Assembly: GCA_025449935.1 (NCBI GenBank)
Contig: JANWIJ010000035.1
Span: 26,169 to 90,168 of the forward strand
Source of the DNA: Chitinophagaceae bacterium
GTDB lineage: Bacteria; Bacteroidota; Bacteroidia; Chitinophagales; Chitinophagaceae
Reading direction: 5' to 3'
DNA length: 64,000 nucleotides
Shown here: piece after piece, positions 53,104 through 62,258 of the stretch
Layout of the letters: every line of letters begins with the position of its first letter
How positions within the stretch are numbered: the first letter of the stretch is position 1
Program-made: the position numbers and the translations under genes
Notes under the pieces: model-generated
Databases searched by the model: none
The model's input: only the letters and a program-made list of their open reading frames with translations
What the model was told of the DNA's origin: nothing

Positions 53104-54534
53104 TTACTTTATTAAGTCATTGTCATCCCAGTCCGTATGGAAGCTTCCTTCCCGGTCAACCCGCTGGTAAGTATGAGCCCCGAAATAGTCCCGTTGTGCC
53201 TGGATCAGGTTGGTGGGCATTCGCTCGCTGCAATAGGCGTCAAAATATCCCAGGGCACTCATTAAACCAGCTACCGGGATTCCCGCATGGCTGCCTTGTT
53301 GAATGATCTTACGAAGTGCGCCTTGTTTCTTTTTTACCAGCCCGGCTATTTTCTTGTTCAGTAATATATTTGACAGTTGATTATTCTTTTTAAAAGCAGC
53401 GGTAAATGTTTCCAGTAATGAAGACCGGATGATACAGCCCCCTCTCCAGATACGGACAACATCCTGCAATGGAATACTCATTTTCAACTCAACGGAAGCT
53501 TTGTGTAACATCGCCAGCCCCTGCGCGTAGCAAATAACCGTCGCGAAATACAAGGCATCATGCAGTTGCCGCGTTAATTTTTCCCTGTCGGACCTGATTA
53601 TTTTTATTGTTGGATTGAATAAGGCCGCCGCCGCCAGTCTTTCCTCTTTATACGATGAAATATCCCGCATGGCAACCGCCATATCAATGGTAGGAACAGC
53701 TACCGGCAAATTCATAGCATCCTGTGAAGTCCATTTGCCGGTACCCTTGGATCCGGCCTTATCAAGGATCATATCTGCCAGCCGGTTGCCTGTAATATCA
53801 TCCTTCTGCAAAAAAATATTGGCCGTGATTTCCAATAAGAAAGATTTCATCTCCCCTTCGTTCCATTTTTTAAACACGGCATGGAGTTCATCATTATTGA
53901 GTTCTACCCCTCTTTTTAAAATATCATATGTTTCGCTGATAAGCTGCATGATTGCATATTCAATCCCGTTATGAACCATTTTTACATAATGGCCTGCTGC
54001 ATCTTTACCCATATAAGCGACACAGGGTTCATCATTTACTTTAGCGGCTATTGCTTCCAGGATTGGTTTGAGCTGTTTCCAGGCTTCTGCATCACCACCG
54101 GGCATAATGCTGGGGCCGGTCCTGGCTCCATGTTCGCCACCGCTTACACCCATCCCGGTAAAATGGATTTTTTTGTCCTGCAGGAACCGGATCCGGTTTA
54201 ATGTATCTGTATAATGTGAATTACCTCCGTCAATAATAATATCCCCGGGTTCGAGCAACGGCAGCAGTTCGTTGATAACAGCATCAACTACCGGACCGGC
54301 AGGAACCAGCATCATTATTTTTCTCGGGGGTTTTAGTAATTCAATCATCTCCGCGAGTGAGCCTGCTCCTTTTACCCGGGTTCCCGGTGTGGCGGACGAC
54401 TCCAATAACTTTATTTTACTGCTGTCTTTGTCAAACCCAATGGCGGCCATACCATGATCAGCAACATTCAAAAGAAGGTTACGCCCCATGGTGCCCAGAC
54501 CGATCATTCCAAAATCGAAGGAAGAATTACCCAT
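53104..54534 (-). CDS. gnd: 6-phosphogluconate dehydrogenase (decarboxylating)
   Basis: 476 aa. Cofactor motif MIGLGTMGRNLLLNVADHG, substrate motif DGGNSHYTDTLNRI, GMGVSGGEHGARTGPSIMPG, the catalytic Lys region GAGHYVKMVHNGIEY-like (AGHYVKMVHNGIEYA), and a C-terminal all-helical dimerisation domain ending QRDYFGAHTYQRVD. Produces ribulose 5-phosphate and NADPH. First gene of the operon. Confidence 0.97.
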   Translation of the reverse strand: MGNSSFDFGMIGLGTMGRNLLLNVADHGMAAIGFDKDSSKIKLLESSATPGTRVKGAGSLAEMIELLKPPRKIMMLVPAGPVVDAVINELLPLLEPGDIIIDGGNSHYTDTLNRIRFLQDKKIHFTGMGVSGGEHGARTGPSIMPGGDAEAWKQLKPILEAIAAKVNDEPCVAYMGKDAAGHYVKMVHNGIEYAIMQLISETYDILKRGVELNNDELHAVFKKWNEGEMKSFLLEITANIFLQKDDITGNRLADMILDKAGSKGTGKWTSQDAMNLPVAVPTIDMAVAMRDISSYKEERLAAAALFNPTIKIIRSDREKLTRQLHDALYFATVICYAQGLAMLHKASVELKMSIPLQDVVRIWRGGCIIRSSLLETFTAAFKKNNQLSNILLNKKIAGLVKKKQGALRKIIQQGSHAGIPVAGLMSALGYFDAYCSERMPTNLIQAQRDYFGAHTYQRVDREGSFHTDWDDNDLIK

Positions 54535-54604
54535 GAATTCGTTACAGGTTATAATGTAAGTTATTATAATCCGGGAAAAGACGCGTCAACGGGATGAAAC
54601 AACA

Positions 54605-56761
54605 TCATTTGATCCACCGTTCAAAAAATTCATAGGTTCTCAGCATCTGGTCAATTCGCTGGCGGTTATTGCCGCTGCGGGTTATTTCATGCGTAGCATT
54701 GGGGTGGCGTACATATTCAACGCGCCGTCCCAAAACTTTTAAGCTGCGGTAAAGCATTTCGCTTTGTATCACCCCGGTTCGCCGGTCATTTTCTCCATGA
54801 AAAATTATGTAAGGGGTCGTGATATTCTGTACATAGTTGATAGGTGATTCTCTTTCCAACGTTGCCCGCGTAACTGCTTCCCAGGGGTAGCCTCCAAAAT
54901 AATTTGGTACCAGCCTCCATGCATTTCCCTCCCCAAAAAAAGTAGCAAGATCATACACCCCGCGCTGGGAACAGGCAGCCTTAAAACGTTGATCATGTGC
55001 AATGATCCAGGTCACTAAATATCCTGCATATGAACCGCCCGTTACCAGCAACCTGGCAGTATCTACCCAGTTTTCCGCAGCAATGGTTTTGTCAAGCGCA
55101 GTTAAAACATCGTTGCTGGGACCGGTACCCCAGTCATTAACATTGCTTCTTAAAAAATCAACACCGTAACCCCCGCTTCCCCGGGGATTGCAATACACAA
55201 CTCCATATCCCCGGCTGCAGAAATACTGGTATTCATGCCACATACTGCTTTCACCGGGTCCCCACATAGCAGCGGGACCTCCGTGAATTTCTAGTAACAA
55301 CGGGTATTTTTTTCCTGCTTCATAATTGACAGGTTTCATGATCCAGTATTCTATGGATTCTCCTTTATTATTTTTGAACGATCTTTTTTCGGGAAAGGAT
55401 AATAATTTGTTTTGCAGCCAATCCGAATTAAACCTGCTCAGTTGCTTTGAATTTTTGACAGCCAGGTCCGCTGCGAACAATTCAAAGGGATTGCTTACTT
55501 CTGTTTTTGTATAAATTATTTTATTGTTTGCGAGCTCAAAACTCCCGGTACCGCTGTTAAAATCAGTGAGCTGTTCCACTTTTTTTGTCATCATATCTGC
55601 CCGGTAAACCGGGGAGCCACCATTGCTCTGCGAAATAAAGTAAAGGTATTTTTCATCGGGGCTCCAGGCCAGGTTTCCTTTGTTCCGGTCAAAAGGGATA
55701 TCCATTTTATCCTTCAGGGCTCCCGATAAAGGAATGATGGCAAGAGAAGGTATGCTTACAAATGAGGTGCTGCCATATTGGAAAGCCAGCCATTTGCCGG
55801 AGGGAGATATGCGTGGTGAATTATAATTTTTGCCTTCTTCGCCCAGTAATTTCCGCAAATTACTGCCATCCGCATTCACCAGGTACACCTGTCCTTCCAG
55901 CGATCTGTCGGGATGCTGCAACGAGTCGATATCTCCCGCAAGGATGAGCTGCTTCCCGTCAGGGGTAAAGTCGGCGAAAGTATACCGGTAGAATCCTTTT
56001 GTGAGTGCAAGTGGTTGGGCATCCGGCTTCGCCTCCACAATGAAATAATGATTAAAGCTCATGTCTGTATTCACATCCATTTCATCCTGGAAATTGAGTT
56101 TGTTTACTACCCGGGCTTTTTTATCGGTTACATTATTATCCAGGTAAGCCCGTATTTCTTCAAGACTGCCATCAGGATCTGGTTTGGCGGAGGCTGTTTT
56201 TAACTGCCGGTTGTTTTCAAAGCCTGGTTTTTCAAAAGGCCAGAGAGGTATTTCCTTTTTCGGGTTTAAAACCGAATCTTTTAATAAATCCTTTAATGGA
56301 ATGGATGAAGTAAACAGGATTTGTTTTCCATCCGGACTCCATTGCGGGTTAGCTGCACCAAATTTGGACCTGGTAAGCTGCACAGCTTCACCGCCATCGA
56401 GGGAAAGAATAAACACCTGCGATTTCCCATCTGTTGCCCGGGTAAAAGCAACCTGCTTTCCATCGGGGCTAATAACTGGCTGGGAAGAATTTTCTTTGGT
56501 GGTTAGTTGCCTGGGAAGAGAATTCCCATCGGTGTATACCAGCCAGACCTGGTTCACATATTTATATTCCAGTTTGCTGTCGCCGTCTGGTTCAGCCGAG
56601 GTAACGGTAAAAACGGCTTTGCTGCCATCTTTACTCAACGAAAGACCACTGATGGATTTTATCTTCAGCAGGTCAGTTATTTTAACCGCCTCCCGGGCGT
56701 TTTGGGCAAATAACAAAGACGTAAAAAATAGAATAACACTGGTAAACAGGATTTTTCTCAT
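54605..56761 (-). CDS. S9 family prolyl oligopeptidase-type serine peptidase
   Basis: 718 aa. Signal peptide (ILFTSVILFFTSLLFAQ), a WD40-like seven-bladed propeller (several repeats such as PQWSPDGKQILFTS and FTPDGKQLILAGD), and a C-terminal hydrolase domain. Nucleophile in LLVTGGSYAGYLVTWI, Asp in IFHGENDRRTGV, and His in HPNATHEITRSG. A periplasmic dipeptidyl/acylaminoacyl-type peptidase. Confidence 0.94.
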   Translation of the reverse strand: MRKILFTSVILFFTSLLFAQNAREAVKITDLLKIKSISGLSLSKDGSKAVFTVTSAEPDGDSKLEYKYVNQVWLVYTDGNSLPRQLTTKENSSQPVISPDGKQVAFTRATDGKSQVFILSLDGGEAVQLTRSKFGAANPQWSPDGKQILFTSSIPLKDLLKDSVLNPKKEIPLWPFEKPGFENNRQLKTASAKPDPDGSLEEIRAYLDNNVTDKKARVVNKLNFQDEMDVNTDMSFNHYFIVEAKPDAQPLALTKGFYRYTFADFTPDGKQLILAGDIDSLQHPDRSLEGQVYLVNADGSNLRKLLGEEGKNYNSPRISPSGKWLAFQYGSTSFVSIPSLAIIPLSGALKDKMDIPFDRNKGNLAWSPDEKYLYFISQSNGGSPVYRADMMTKKVEQLTDFNSGTGSFELANNKIIYTKTEVSNPFELFAADLAVKNSKQLSRFNSDWLQNKLLSFPEKRSFKNNKGESIEYWIMKPVNYEAGKKYPLLLEIHGGPAAMWGPGESSMWHEYQYFCSRGYGVVYCNPRGSGGYGVDFLRSNVNDWGTGPSNDVLTALDKTIAAENWVDTARLLVTGGSYAGYLVTWIIAHDQRFKAACSQRGVYDLATFFGEGNAWRLVPNYFGGYPWEAVTRATLERESPINYVQNITTPYIIFHGENDRRTGVIQSEMLYRSLKVLGRRVEYVRHPNATHEITRSGNNRQRIDQMLRTYEFFERWIK

Positions 56762-56794
56762 GCCGCTAATTTTGGAAACTGAATGTACGATTTC

Positions 56795-56811
56795 ATACCG
56801 GTTTCCGGTAT
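56795..56811. promoter_or_regulatory. Perfect 7-bp inverted repeat between the S9 peptidase and CMD genes
   Basis: ATACCGG, TTT, CCGGTAT, in the 104-base divergent spacer. It is 28 bases upstream of TACATTTG (56839-56846), a -7-like element for the CMD gene, so it could be an operator for either gene. Confidence 0.4.
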
Positions 56812-56865
56812 TGGTAAATGATAAAGGAAGATGTTATTTACATTTGATGAAACAAAAACAATAAT

Positions 56866-57216
56866 ATGGGCAACCTGGTAAAAGAGTTTAATGAGTACCG
56901 CACCCGGATGAACGGGGTCATATTAAATAAAGAAAATCTTGTCATCAAGCGTCTCTGGAACCTGGATACAAATACATATGCTGAAGGCGCACTGGATACC
57001 CGGACAAAAGAAATGCTGGGCCTGGTAGCCAGTATGGTATTACGTTGCGATGACTGTATAAAATACCATTTGGGCAAGTCCAATGAACTGGGAATAACCA
57101 CGGAGCAGGTATATGAAGTTTTTGCGGTAGCCAATATTGTTGGCGGAACAATCGTTATCCCCCATACGCGGCGGGCAGCCGAATACTGGGAAGAACTGCA
57201 AAGCAGCCAGGAGTGA
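56866..57216 (+). CDS. Carboxymuconolactone decarboxylase (AhpD-like) family protein
   Basis: 116 aa. A single CMD fold with the redox pair CDDCIKYHL (CxxC plus His) at about residue 63, characteristic of AhpD/YurZ-like alkylhydroperoxidase relatives rather than true decarboxylases. TRKEMLGLV-like region (DTRTKEMLGLVASM) and GGTIVIPHTRRAAEYWEEL complete the motif set. 85 bases before korB. Confidence 0.9.
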   Translation: MGNLVKEFNEYRTRMNGVILNKENLVIKRLWNLDTNTYAEGALDTRTKEMLGLVASMVLRCDDCIKYHLGKSNELGITTEQVYEVFAVANIVGGTIVIPHTRRAAEYWEELQSSQE

Positions 57217-57253
57217 ATTAACCTGAATAACCCTAAATTGGGTGTTGATTAGC

Positions 57254-57284
57254 CTTGCCCGGCAAGTGATATTCATTAAATTTG
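57254..57284 (+). promoter_or_regulatory. Candidate promoter of the 2-oxoacid:ferredoxin oxidoreductase beta gene
   Basis: CTTG (57254-57257), 19-base spacer, TAAATTTG (57277-57284), spacing typical of Bacteroidota, 18 bases before the ATG at 57302. Confidence 0.55.
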
Positions 57285-57301
57285 TACTGAACCCGAATGA
57301 T

Positions 57302-58333
57302 ATGAGCGACACAACTACAACAGCCCCCGTTTTAACTGCTAAAGATTTTGTCACTGACCAGGAAGTTCGCTGGTGTCCCGGCTGTGGTGACTATTCCATA
57401 CTGGCACAGGTACAGAAAGTAATGCCAACCCTGGGAGTGCCCCGGGAAAATATTGTAATTATTTCAGGGATCGGGTGCAGCAGCCGGTTTCCTTATTATA
57501 TGAACACCTATGGCATGCATTCTATCCACGGCAGGGCTACCGCCGTAGCTTCGGGATTGAAAGCAAGTCGCCCCGAATTAAGTGTGTGGATCGTAACCGG
57601 GGACGGAGATAGTTTAAGTATTGGTGGAAATCATACCATTCATTTGCTGCGGAGAAATTTTGATGTGAATGTTCTCCTTTTCAACAACCAGATATACGGG
57701 TTGACGAAGGGCCAGTATTCACCAACCTCCGAAGAAAGGAAAGTGACCAAGTCAACCCCTATGGGAAGTATTGATCATCCTTTCAATCCCCTTGCGCTGG
57801 CATTGGGCGCCGATGCCACTTTTGTAGCAAGAACGATGGATCGTGACCCGAAACATTTACAGGCTCTCCTGATAAGGGCTAACCAGCATAAAGGCACTTC
57901 ATTCCTCGAGATATACCAGAATTGTAACATATTTAATGACGGGGCTTTTGAGATATTTACAGAAAAAGGTACCAAGCCACAGGAAACCTTATTCCTGGAA
58001 CAGGGCCAGCCGCTGGTTTTTGGCGCCAATAAGGACAAGGGAATAAAACTAGACGGATTTAAACCCATTGTTGTTGACCTGGGTAATGGTCATAGCCCCG
58101 ACGATTTGTGGGTGCATGATGAAGCAGATATTTACAAGGCCCAGATATTAACCCGCATATTTGACGATCCCAAAATTGAAGGTCACCTGCCAAGACCATT
58201 CGGAGTTTTTTACAAGACGGACAGGGCATGTTATGAAGATGTGATGGCCATGCAGCTGGAAGAAGCCAAAGCCAAAAAACCAGCAGACCTGGATAAACTT
58301 TTAAGGGGAAATGAGGTGTGGACGATTGCTTAG
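57302..58333 (+). CDS. korB: 2-oxoacid:ferredoxin oxidoreductase, beta subunit
   Basis: 343 aa from the ATG at 57302 (the upstream extension to 57242 covers the promoter). TPP-binding beta subunit: EVRWCPGCGDYSILAQVQ, GIGCSSRFPYYMNTYGMHSI, TGDGDSLSIGGNHTIHLLRR and FNNQIYGLTKGQYSPTS. Oxidatively decarboxylates a 2-oxoacid (probably 2-oxoglutarate) with ferredoxin. The alpha subunit usually sits directly upstream in this phylum but is not adjacent here. Confidence 0.93.
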   Translation: MSDTTTTAPVLTAKDFVTDQEVRWCPGCGDYSILAQVQKVMPTLGVPRENIVIISGIGCSSRFPYYMNTYGMHSIHGRATAVASGLKASRPELSVWIVTGDGDSLSIGGNHTIHLLRRNFDVNVLLFNNQIYGLTKGQYSPTSEERKVTKSTPMGSIDHPFNPLALALGADATFVARTMDRDPKHLQALLIRANQHKGTSFLEIYQNCNIFNDGAFEIFTEKGTKPQETLFLEQGQPLVFGANKDKGIKLDGFKPIVVDLGNGHSPDDLWVHDEADIYKAQILTRIFDDPKIEGHLPRPFGVFYKTDRACYEDVMAMQLEEAKAKKPADLDKLLRGNEVWTIA

Positions 58334-58360
58334 CTCATTAGGAACACGACGACGGAGTTG

Positions 58361-59239
58361 TTAAACGGCAGCCAGTTCTCTCTCTGCATTTGCAAAGACT
58401 TTTTTCTCTTTTCTCCTGTACCACCATTGCGGAACTGTTTTTTTCATTACGGTGTCAATGCTTCTCATTCCCAGCAGACTCCACGCACCTTTTAATTTGC
58501 CGGCTAATGAGGGTTGCATGGCTCTCAGGCTCATGGCAAAACCACTGTCTAAATACTCCATATGATGCCAGTAACCGGATGGCATAAACAATGTATCACC
58601 CGGTTCTAAAATAAAATCGAGGCCCTGTGCAAGTTTGAGCGCCGGGAACTTCTCATAATCAACTTTTCCTTCTTCATAATAATTCGAAAAGTCGGCCATG
58701 CTTAAAACTTCAAAGGGTTTGCGGTAAAGTTTGTATTGTTCCTTGTATGGAAACATCAATACTCTTTTTCTCCCCGCGAACTGGGTATGTAATATATGAG
58801 AGAGATCTATATCAAAATGAAGGTGGGTAATGCTGCCGGCACCCCCGGTAAACAACATGGGATATTTTTTAATGAAACCCTTCATCATGTGTTCGGGCCA
58901 GCTAAAGTCTTTTATCAGCTGCGGTGCATGATCAAAAATATTGAAGAGAAAAATACGCCAGGCTGCGGGCCCCTGGCTGATCATGTCAATATACTCCCCG
59001 AAAGTTTTGTAATCGTCAGCCGTATTGATAGGGGTGTATGCATCGCTTTTGACATTGTTATAAAGCGGGACCCTTTGGTCTCCGACCAATTGTTTGAAAT
59101 AATCCCAGTTCCATTTAGTATAGGCAGGCCAGTCGTGCGATAACTGCTTAATAACAACCGGAACGCCGGGTTCATAATATTCTTTTCGAAACACCTCCGG
59201 GTCAATCGTATCAAAGGTGGCAACCGGTTTTAATTGCAT
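58361..59239 (-). CDS. JmjC/cupin-like dioxygenase-type protein
   Basis: 292 aa, cupin_8 family. Iron-binding HxD is visible in SITHLHFDIDLSHI and the distal His in MPSGYWHHMEYL. LEPGDTLFMPSGYWHH is the hallmark. Probable 2-oxoglutarate- and Fe(II)-dependent hydroxylase of protein or small molecule. Substrate unknown. Basic Trp-containing C-terminus (PQWWYRRKEKK). Confidence 0.9.
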   Translation of the reverse strand: MQLKPVATFDTIDPEVFRKEYYEPGVPVVIKQLSHDWPAYTKWNWDYFKQLVGDQRVPLYNNVKSDAYTPINTADDYKTFGEYIDMISQGPAAWRIFLFNIFDHAPQLIKDFSWPEHMMKGFIKKYPMLFTGGAGSITHLHFDIDLSHILHTQFAGRKRVLMFPYKEQYKLYRKPFEVLSMADFSNYYEEGKVDYEKFPALKLAQGLDFILEPGDTLFMPSGYWHHMEYLDSGFAMSLRAMQPSLAGKLKGAWSLLGMRSIDTVMKKTVPQWWYRRKEKKVFANAERELAAV

Positions 59240-59355
59240 GGCAATTTTTTAATTTTACAAATATAACGAGGCGTGAAAATACAAATTGCCGGGTAAATGA
59301 CGATTAAACAAGAAGGATTTGCTAAAACTTGTATTTTTAAAGGTAACTGAGCGTC

Positions 59356-59964
59356 ATGTTGTTAAAGATTCACCCGGATAACCCACCGCCACGACTGATA
59401 AAACAAGTGGTTGAAAGCCTTCAGCAGGGGGGCATTGTCATTTATCCCACCGATACGGTATATGGACTGGGCTGTGACATTCTCCAGCAAAAAGCTGTAG
59501 AACGAATTTGCCGGATCAAGAAAGTTGACCCCGCGAAAGCCCAGCTTTCTTTTGTATGCAGCGATCTTTCGCACCTCAGTGATTTTACCCGCCCCCTTTC
59601 TAATCCTGTTTACCGGTTGCTAAAAGAACATTTGCCTGGTCCATACACCTTTATTTTACCCGCCAGCAAAATGGTGCCCCGGATACTGCAGGGAAGAAAA
59701 GATACGATCGGTTTGCGTATACCAGCCAATAAAATAGCCATGGCGATCGTCAGTGAATTGGGTCGTCCAATCCTCAGCGCTTCGTTGCCGGGGGAAATGG
59801 TGGAAGACTATACCGATCCTGAAGTGATGTATGAGAATTTCAGGAACGAGGTCGATTATGTGATAGACGGAGGTATAGGTGGAATAATCCCTTCTACCAT
59901 TATTGATTGCACCCAGGAAGAACCACTGCTGGTCCGGGAAGGGTTGGGTAAATGGAAGGAGTGA
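59356..59964 (+). CDS. L-threonylcarbamoyladenylate synthase, Sua5/YciO/YrdC family
   Basis: 202 aa. GGIVIYPTDTVYGLGCDILQ, SFVCSDLSHLSDFTRP, GPYTFILPASK, TIGLRIPANKIA and STIIDCTQEEPLLVREGLG are the conserved blocks. The length (no C-terminal Sua5 domain) and the KVDPAKAQLSF sequence are nearer to YciO than to full Sua5, so the exact role in t6A synthesis is uncertain. Confidence 0.88.
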   Translation: MLLKIHPDNPPPRLIKQVVESLQQGGIVIYPTDTVYGLGCDILQQKAVERICRIKKVDPAKAQLSFVCSDLSHLSDFTRPLSNPVYRLLKEHLPGPYTFILPASKMVPRILQGRKDTIGLRIPANKIAMAIVSELGRPILSASLPGEMVEDYTDPEVMYENFRNEVDYVIDGGIGGIIPSTIIDCTQEEPLLVREGLGKWKE

Positions 59965-59974
59965 ATAACAAAAA

Positions 59975-60000
59975 AACACCGCTCAACCGGAGCAGTGTTT
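59975..60000. terminator. Bidirectional terminator hairpin
   Basis: AACACCGCTC (59975-59984) pairs with GAGCAGTGTT (59990-59999), one mismatch. A seven-A run on the left gives U on the minus strand, so it best serves the leftward gene at 60049 and also follows the Sua5/YciO gene. Confidence 0.6.
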
Positions 60001-60048
60001 AAACGATCCACCTCAGGATTCCTTCTATATACGGCGTTCTTAAGAAAT

Positions 60049-60354
60049 TTATATTACCCGGTGCCGGCGGTTATGTCTGAATCGGTAAATATCCCGCCGG
60101 GTTTTAGCTTTCATAACATATATTCTTCTTTTTTCATACGGAGTGACTATGCCATCTCTCCGGGCATGGCGCTGCATGGTCTTATACCGGGAGGCATCCA
60201 TACGTAACTGAAATCTTTCACCCCGGGAGATCTGACCATTATGCACACCCTGTGCAACGCGATAACGGAGTACACGGTCACCGGGAGCTCTTTGTGCCCC
60301 GGCTGCCGCAGTTAAGAATAAGAGCAACATGGTTAAAGGGAAAATCTTTTTCAT
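60049..60354 (-). CDS. Small secreted highly basic protein, unknown
   Basis: 101 aa. Signal peptide (KIFPLTMLLLFLTAAAGAQ), then a strikingly Arg/His-rich mature part (KTMQRHARRDGIVTPYEKRR, RRDIYRFRHNRRHRV), and no other domain. Calculated charge clearly positive. The repeated pattern Q-x-x-I-x-R-G-E with V-T-P-Y-E-K-R recalls EF-hand-like helix pairs in small Bacteroidota secreted proteins, but I cannot assign it. Confidence 0.65.
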   Translation of the reverse strand: MKKIFPLTMLLLFLTAAAGAQRAPGDRVLRYRVAQGVHNGQISRGERFQLRMDASRYKTMQRHARRDGIVTPYEKRRIYVMKAKTRRDIYRFRHNRRHRVI

Positions 60355-60440
60355 AACAGCAATCGTTATTTTGATAAAATTGTTTTGGATAAGACAAAAC
60401 GGTTACAGGCAGGTTTAATCAGGCTGGAAGATTTTAACAG

Positions 60441-61037
60441 CTACAAAATAGCGGCCTGCAGGGGAAGAATACGAAAACTTTTCCGGTGGTACTTACAAAG
60501 ACCGTGTTGCTCAATGGCTTTTTGGTGCTCCGGGGTTCCATATCCCTTATTATTGCACCAACCATAATGCGGAAATTCATTGTGTAATTGTTTCATCCAT
60601 TCATCCCGGTAGGTTTTAGCGAGAATGCTGGCAGCGGCGATAGCGGCGAAGCGGCCATCACCTTTTATGAAACACAGGTGAGGGATCTGCTGGTAAGGAG
60701 TGAACCTGTTGCCGTCAATTAATAATAATTCCGGTTTTTTATTTAGCTGGTCCAGTGCCAGGTGCATGGCCCTGAAAGAAGCTCTCAGGATATTAATCCG
60801 GTCTATTTCGTCATTGTCCACGGCCGCCACCGCATAGGCTATGGCTTCTTTTTCAATAACGGGTCTGAGTTCGTCCCGGAGTTTTTCTGAAAGTTGTTTT
60901 GAATCGTTTAATGACGGGTGACGAAAACCGGCCGGTAAAATAACGGCTGCTGCAAATACGGGACCTGCATAACAACCTCTCCCGGCCTCGTCGCATCCGG
61001 CTTCAATAAATTCTTTCTTATAACAGGGTTTCAGCAT
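60441..61037 (-). CDS. rnhB: Ribonuclease HII
   Basis: 198 aa. Active-site block [20 protein letters not shown] (Asp-Glu pair), [23 protein letters not shown] (Asp), and [12 protein letters not shown]. Removes RNA from RNA-DNA hybrids and single ribonucleotides. Length normal. Divergent from ctaA. Confidence 0.95.
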   Translation of the reverse strand: MLKPCYKKEFIEAGCDEAGRGCYAGPVFAAAVILPAGFRHPSLNDSKQLSEKLRDELRPVIEKEAIAYAVAAVDNDEIDRINILRASFRAMHLALDQLNKKPELLLIDGNRFTPYQQIPHLCFIKGDGRFAAIAAASILAKTYRDEWMKQLHNEFPHYGWCNNKGYGTPEHQKAIEQHGLCKYHRKSFRILPLQAAIL

Positions 61038-61112
61038 CCGGCTGCAATTTCATAAATATTATTCAACAAATATTACCCCGGGGAAAAGTCAGCAACTAAC
61101 TTTGCAGCCGCT

Positions 61113-62192
61113 ATGGGAAAGGAATTAACAGGAAGATCCTCACGGCCAGTGGCTATCTGGCTGCTGGTGGGTGTGGGAATGATCCTTATCCAGATCCTAC
61201 TGGGAGGTGTTACCCGGTTAACCGGATCCGGTCTTTCCATTACAGAATGGAATGTGGTAACCGGAACGTTTCCACCGGTTACAAACAATGAATGGTTGAC
61301 GGAATTTGAAAAATATAAGCTGACGCCCCAGTTCAACCTGCTCAATTCTGATTTTACGCTGAAAGATTTCAAATTCATTTTTTTCTGGGAATGGTTTCAC
61401 CGTTTATGGGCCAGGCTGATAGGTGTTGTATTCGTGATTCCTTTTATTATATTTCTTATCCAGCGCAGATTCAGACCTGATATGGTAAAACCGATGCTGA
61501 TTTTATTCCTCCTGGGCGCCCTGCAGGGAGCGATAGGCTGGATCATGGTGGCAAGCGGGTTGACAGGGGATGCCATTTATGTTAAACCGGCAAAACTGGC
61601 GCTGCATTTTATTCTTGCCCTCGGTTTGTTATGTTACACTTTTTGGTTTGCGCTGCAGTTACTGGTGCCGGGTGAAAAACTCGTATACAACACGACCATC
61701 AGGAAGCTTACGGTTACTATCCTGGTAGTTCTTGTTATACAATTTATTTACGGGGCATTTATGGCAGGGCATAAAGCTGCTACAGCGGCGCCTACATGGC
61801 CGGATATTAATGAGCAGCTCATCCCTCCGGGAATGTTAGCCAATAATGAAGGACTACTGAACCTGGTGGATAACAAGATCACCATTCATTTCATACACCG
61901 CGGACTTGCCTATCTCTTATTGATCCTTATTGTTTTGCTTACTATCCGGATGTTTAAAACAGCTGGTACAAGTCTCTACCGTAAAACCCGCTGGTGGCCG
62001 TTGCTCCTGGTAATACTACAGCTGGTCCTGGGCATCCTGTCTGTGCTGAACAGCCTCGCCATCGTTCCCAATAAATGGGGAATCTTTGAATGGACCGCTG
62101 AATTACACCAGCTGACAGCTATATTTTTATTACTTTCCCTTACCTGGATACTGTACCTGGTAAAGCCCGGGAATAATTTCACAAACCCTTAA
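61113..62192 (+). CDS. ctaA: Heme A synthase (COX15/CtaA family)
   Basis: 359 aa with about eight helices. GGVTRLTGSGLSITEWN, FWEWFHRLWARLIGVVF, QGAIGWIMVASGL and ITIHFIHRGLAYLLLI hold the conserved His residues. Converts heme O (from ctaB at 26245) to heme A for the oxidase. A TAACTTTG at 61097-61104 resembles a -7 element just ahead of the ATG, which would give an almost leaderless message. Confidence 0.93.
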   Translation: MGKELTGRSSRPVAIWLLVGVGMILIQILLGGVTRLTGSGLSITEWNVVTGTFPPVTNNEWLTEFEKYKLTPQFNLLNSDFTLKDFKFIFFWEWFHRLWARLIGVVFVIPFIIFLIQRRFRPDMVKPMLILFLLGALQGAIGWIMVASGLTGDAIYVKPAKLALHFILALGLLCYTFWFALQLLVPGEKLVYNTTIRKLTVTILVVLVIQFIYGAFMAGHKAATAAPTWPDINEQLIPPGMLANNEGLLNLVDNKITIHFIHRGLAYLLLILIVLLTIRMFKTAGTSLYRKTRWWPLLLVILQLVLGILSVLNSLAIVPNKWGIFEWTAELHQLTAIFLLLSLTWILYLVKPGNNFTNP

Positions 62193-62258
62193 GTGGCAGT
62201 CGATTTGACATAGCAACTATTTTACATTATTTTTAAGGGATAACCAATTCCTGAATTC

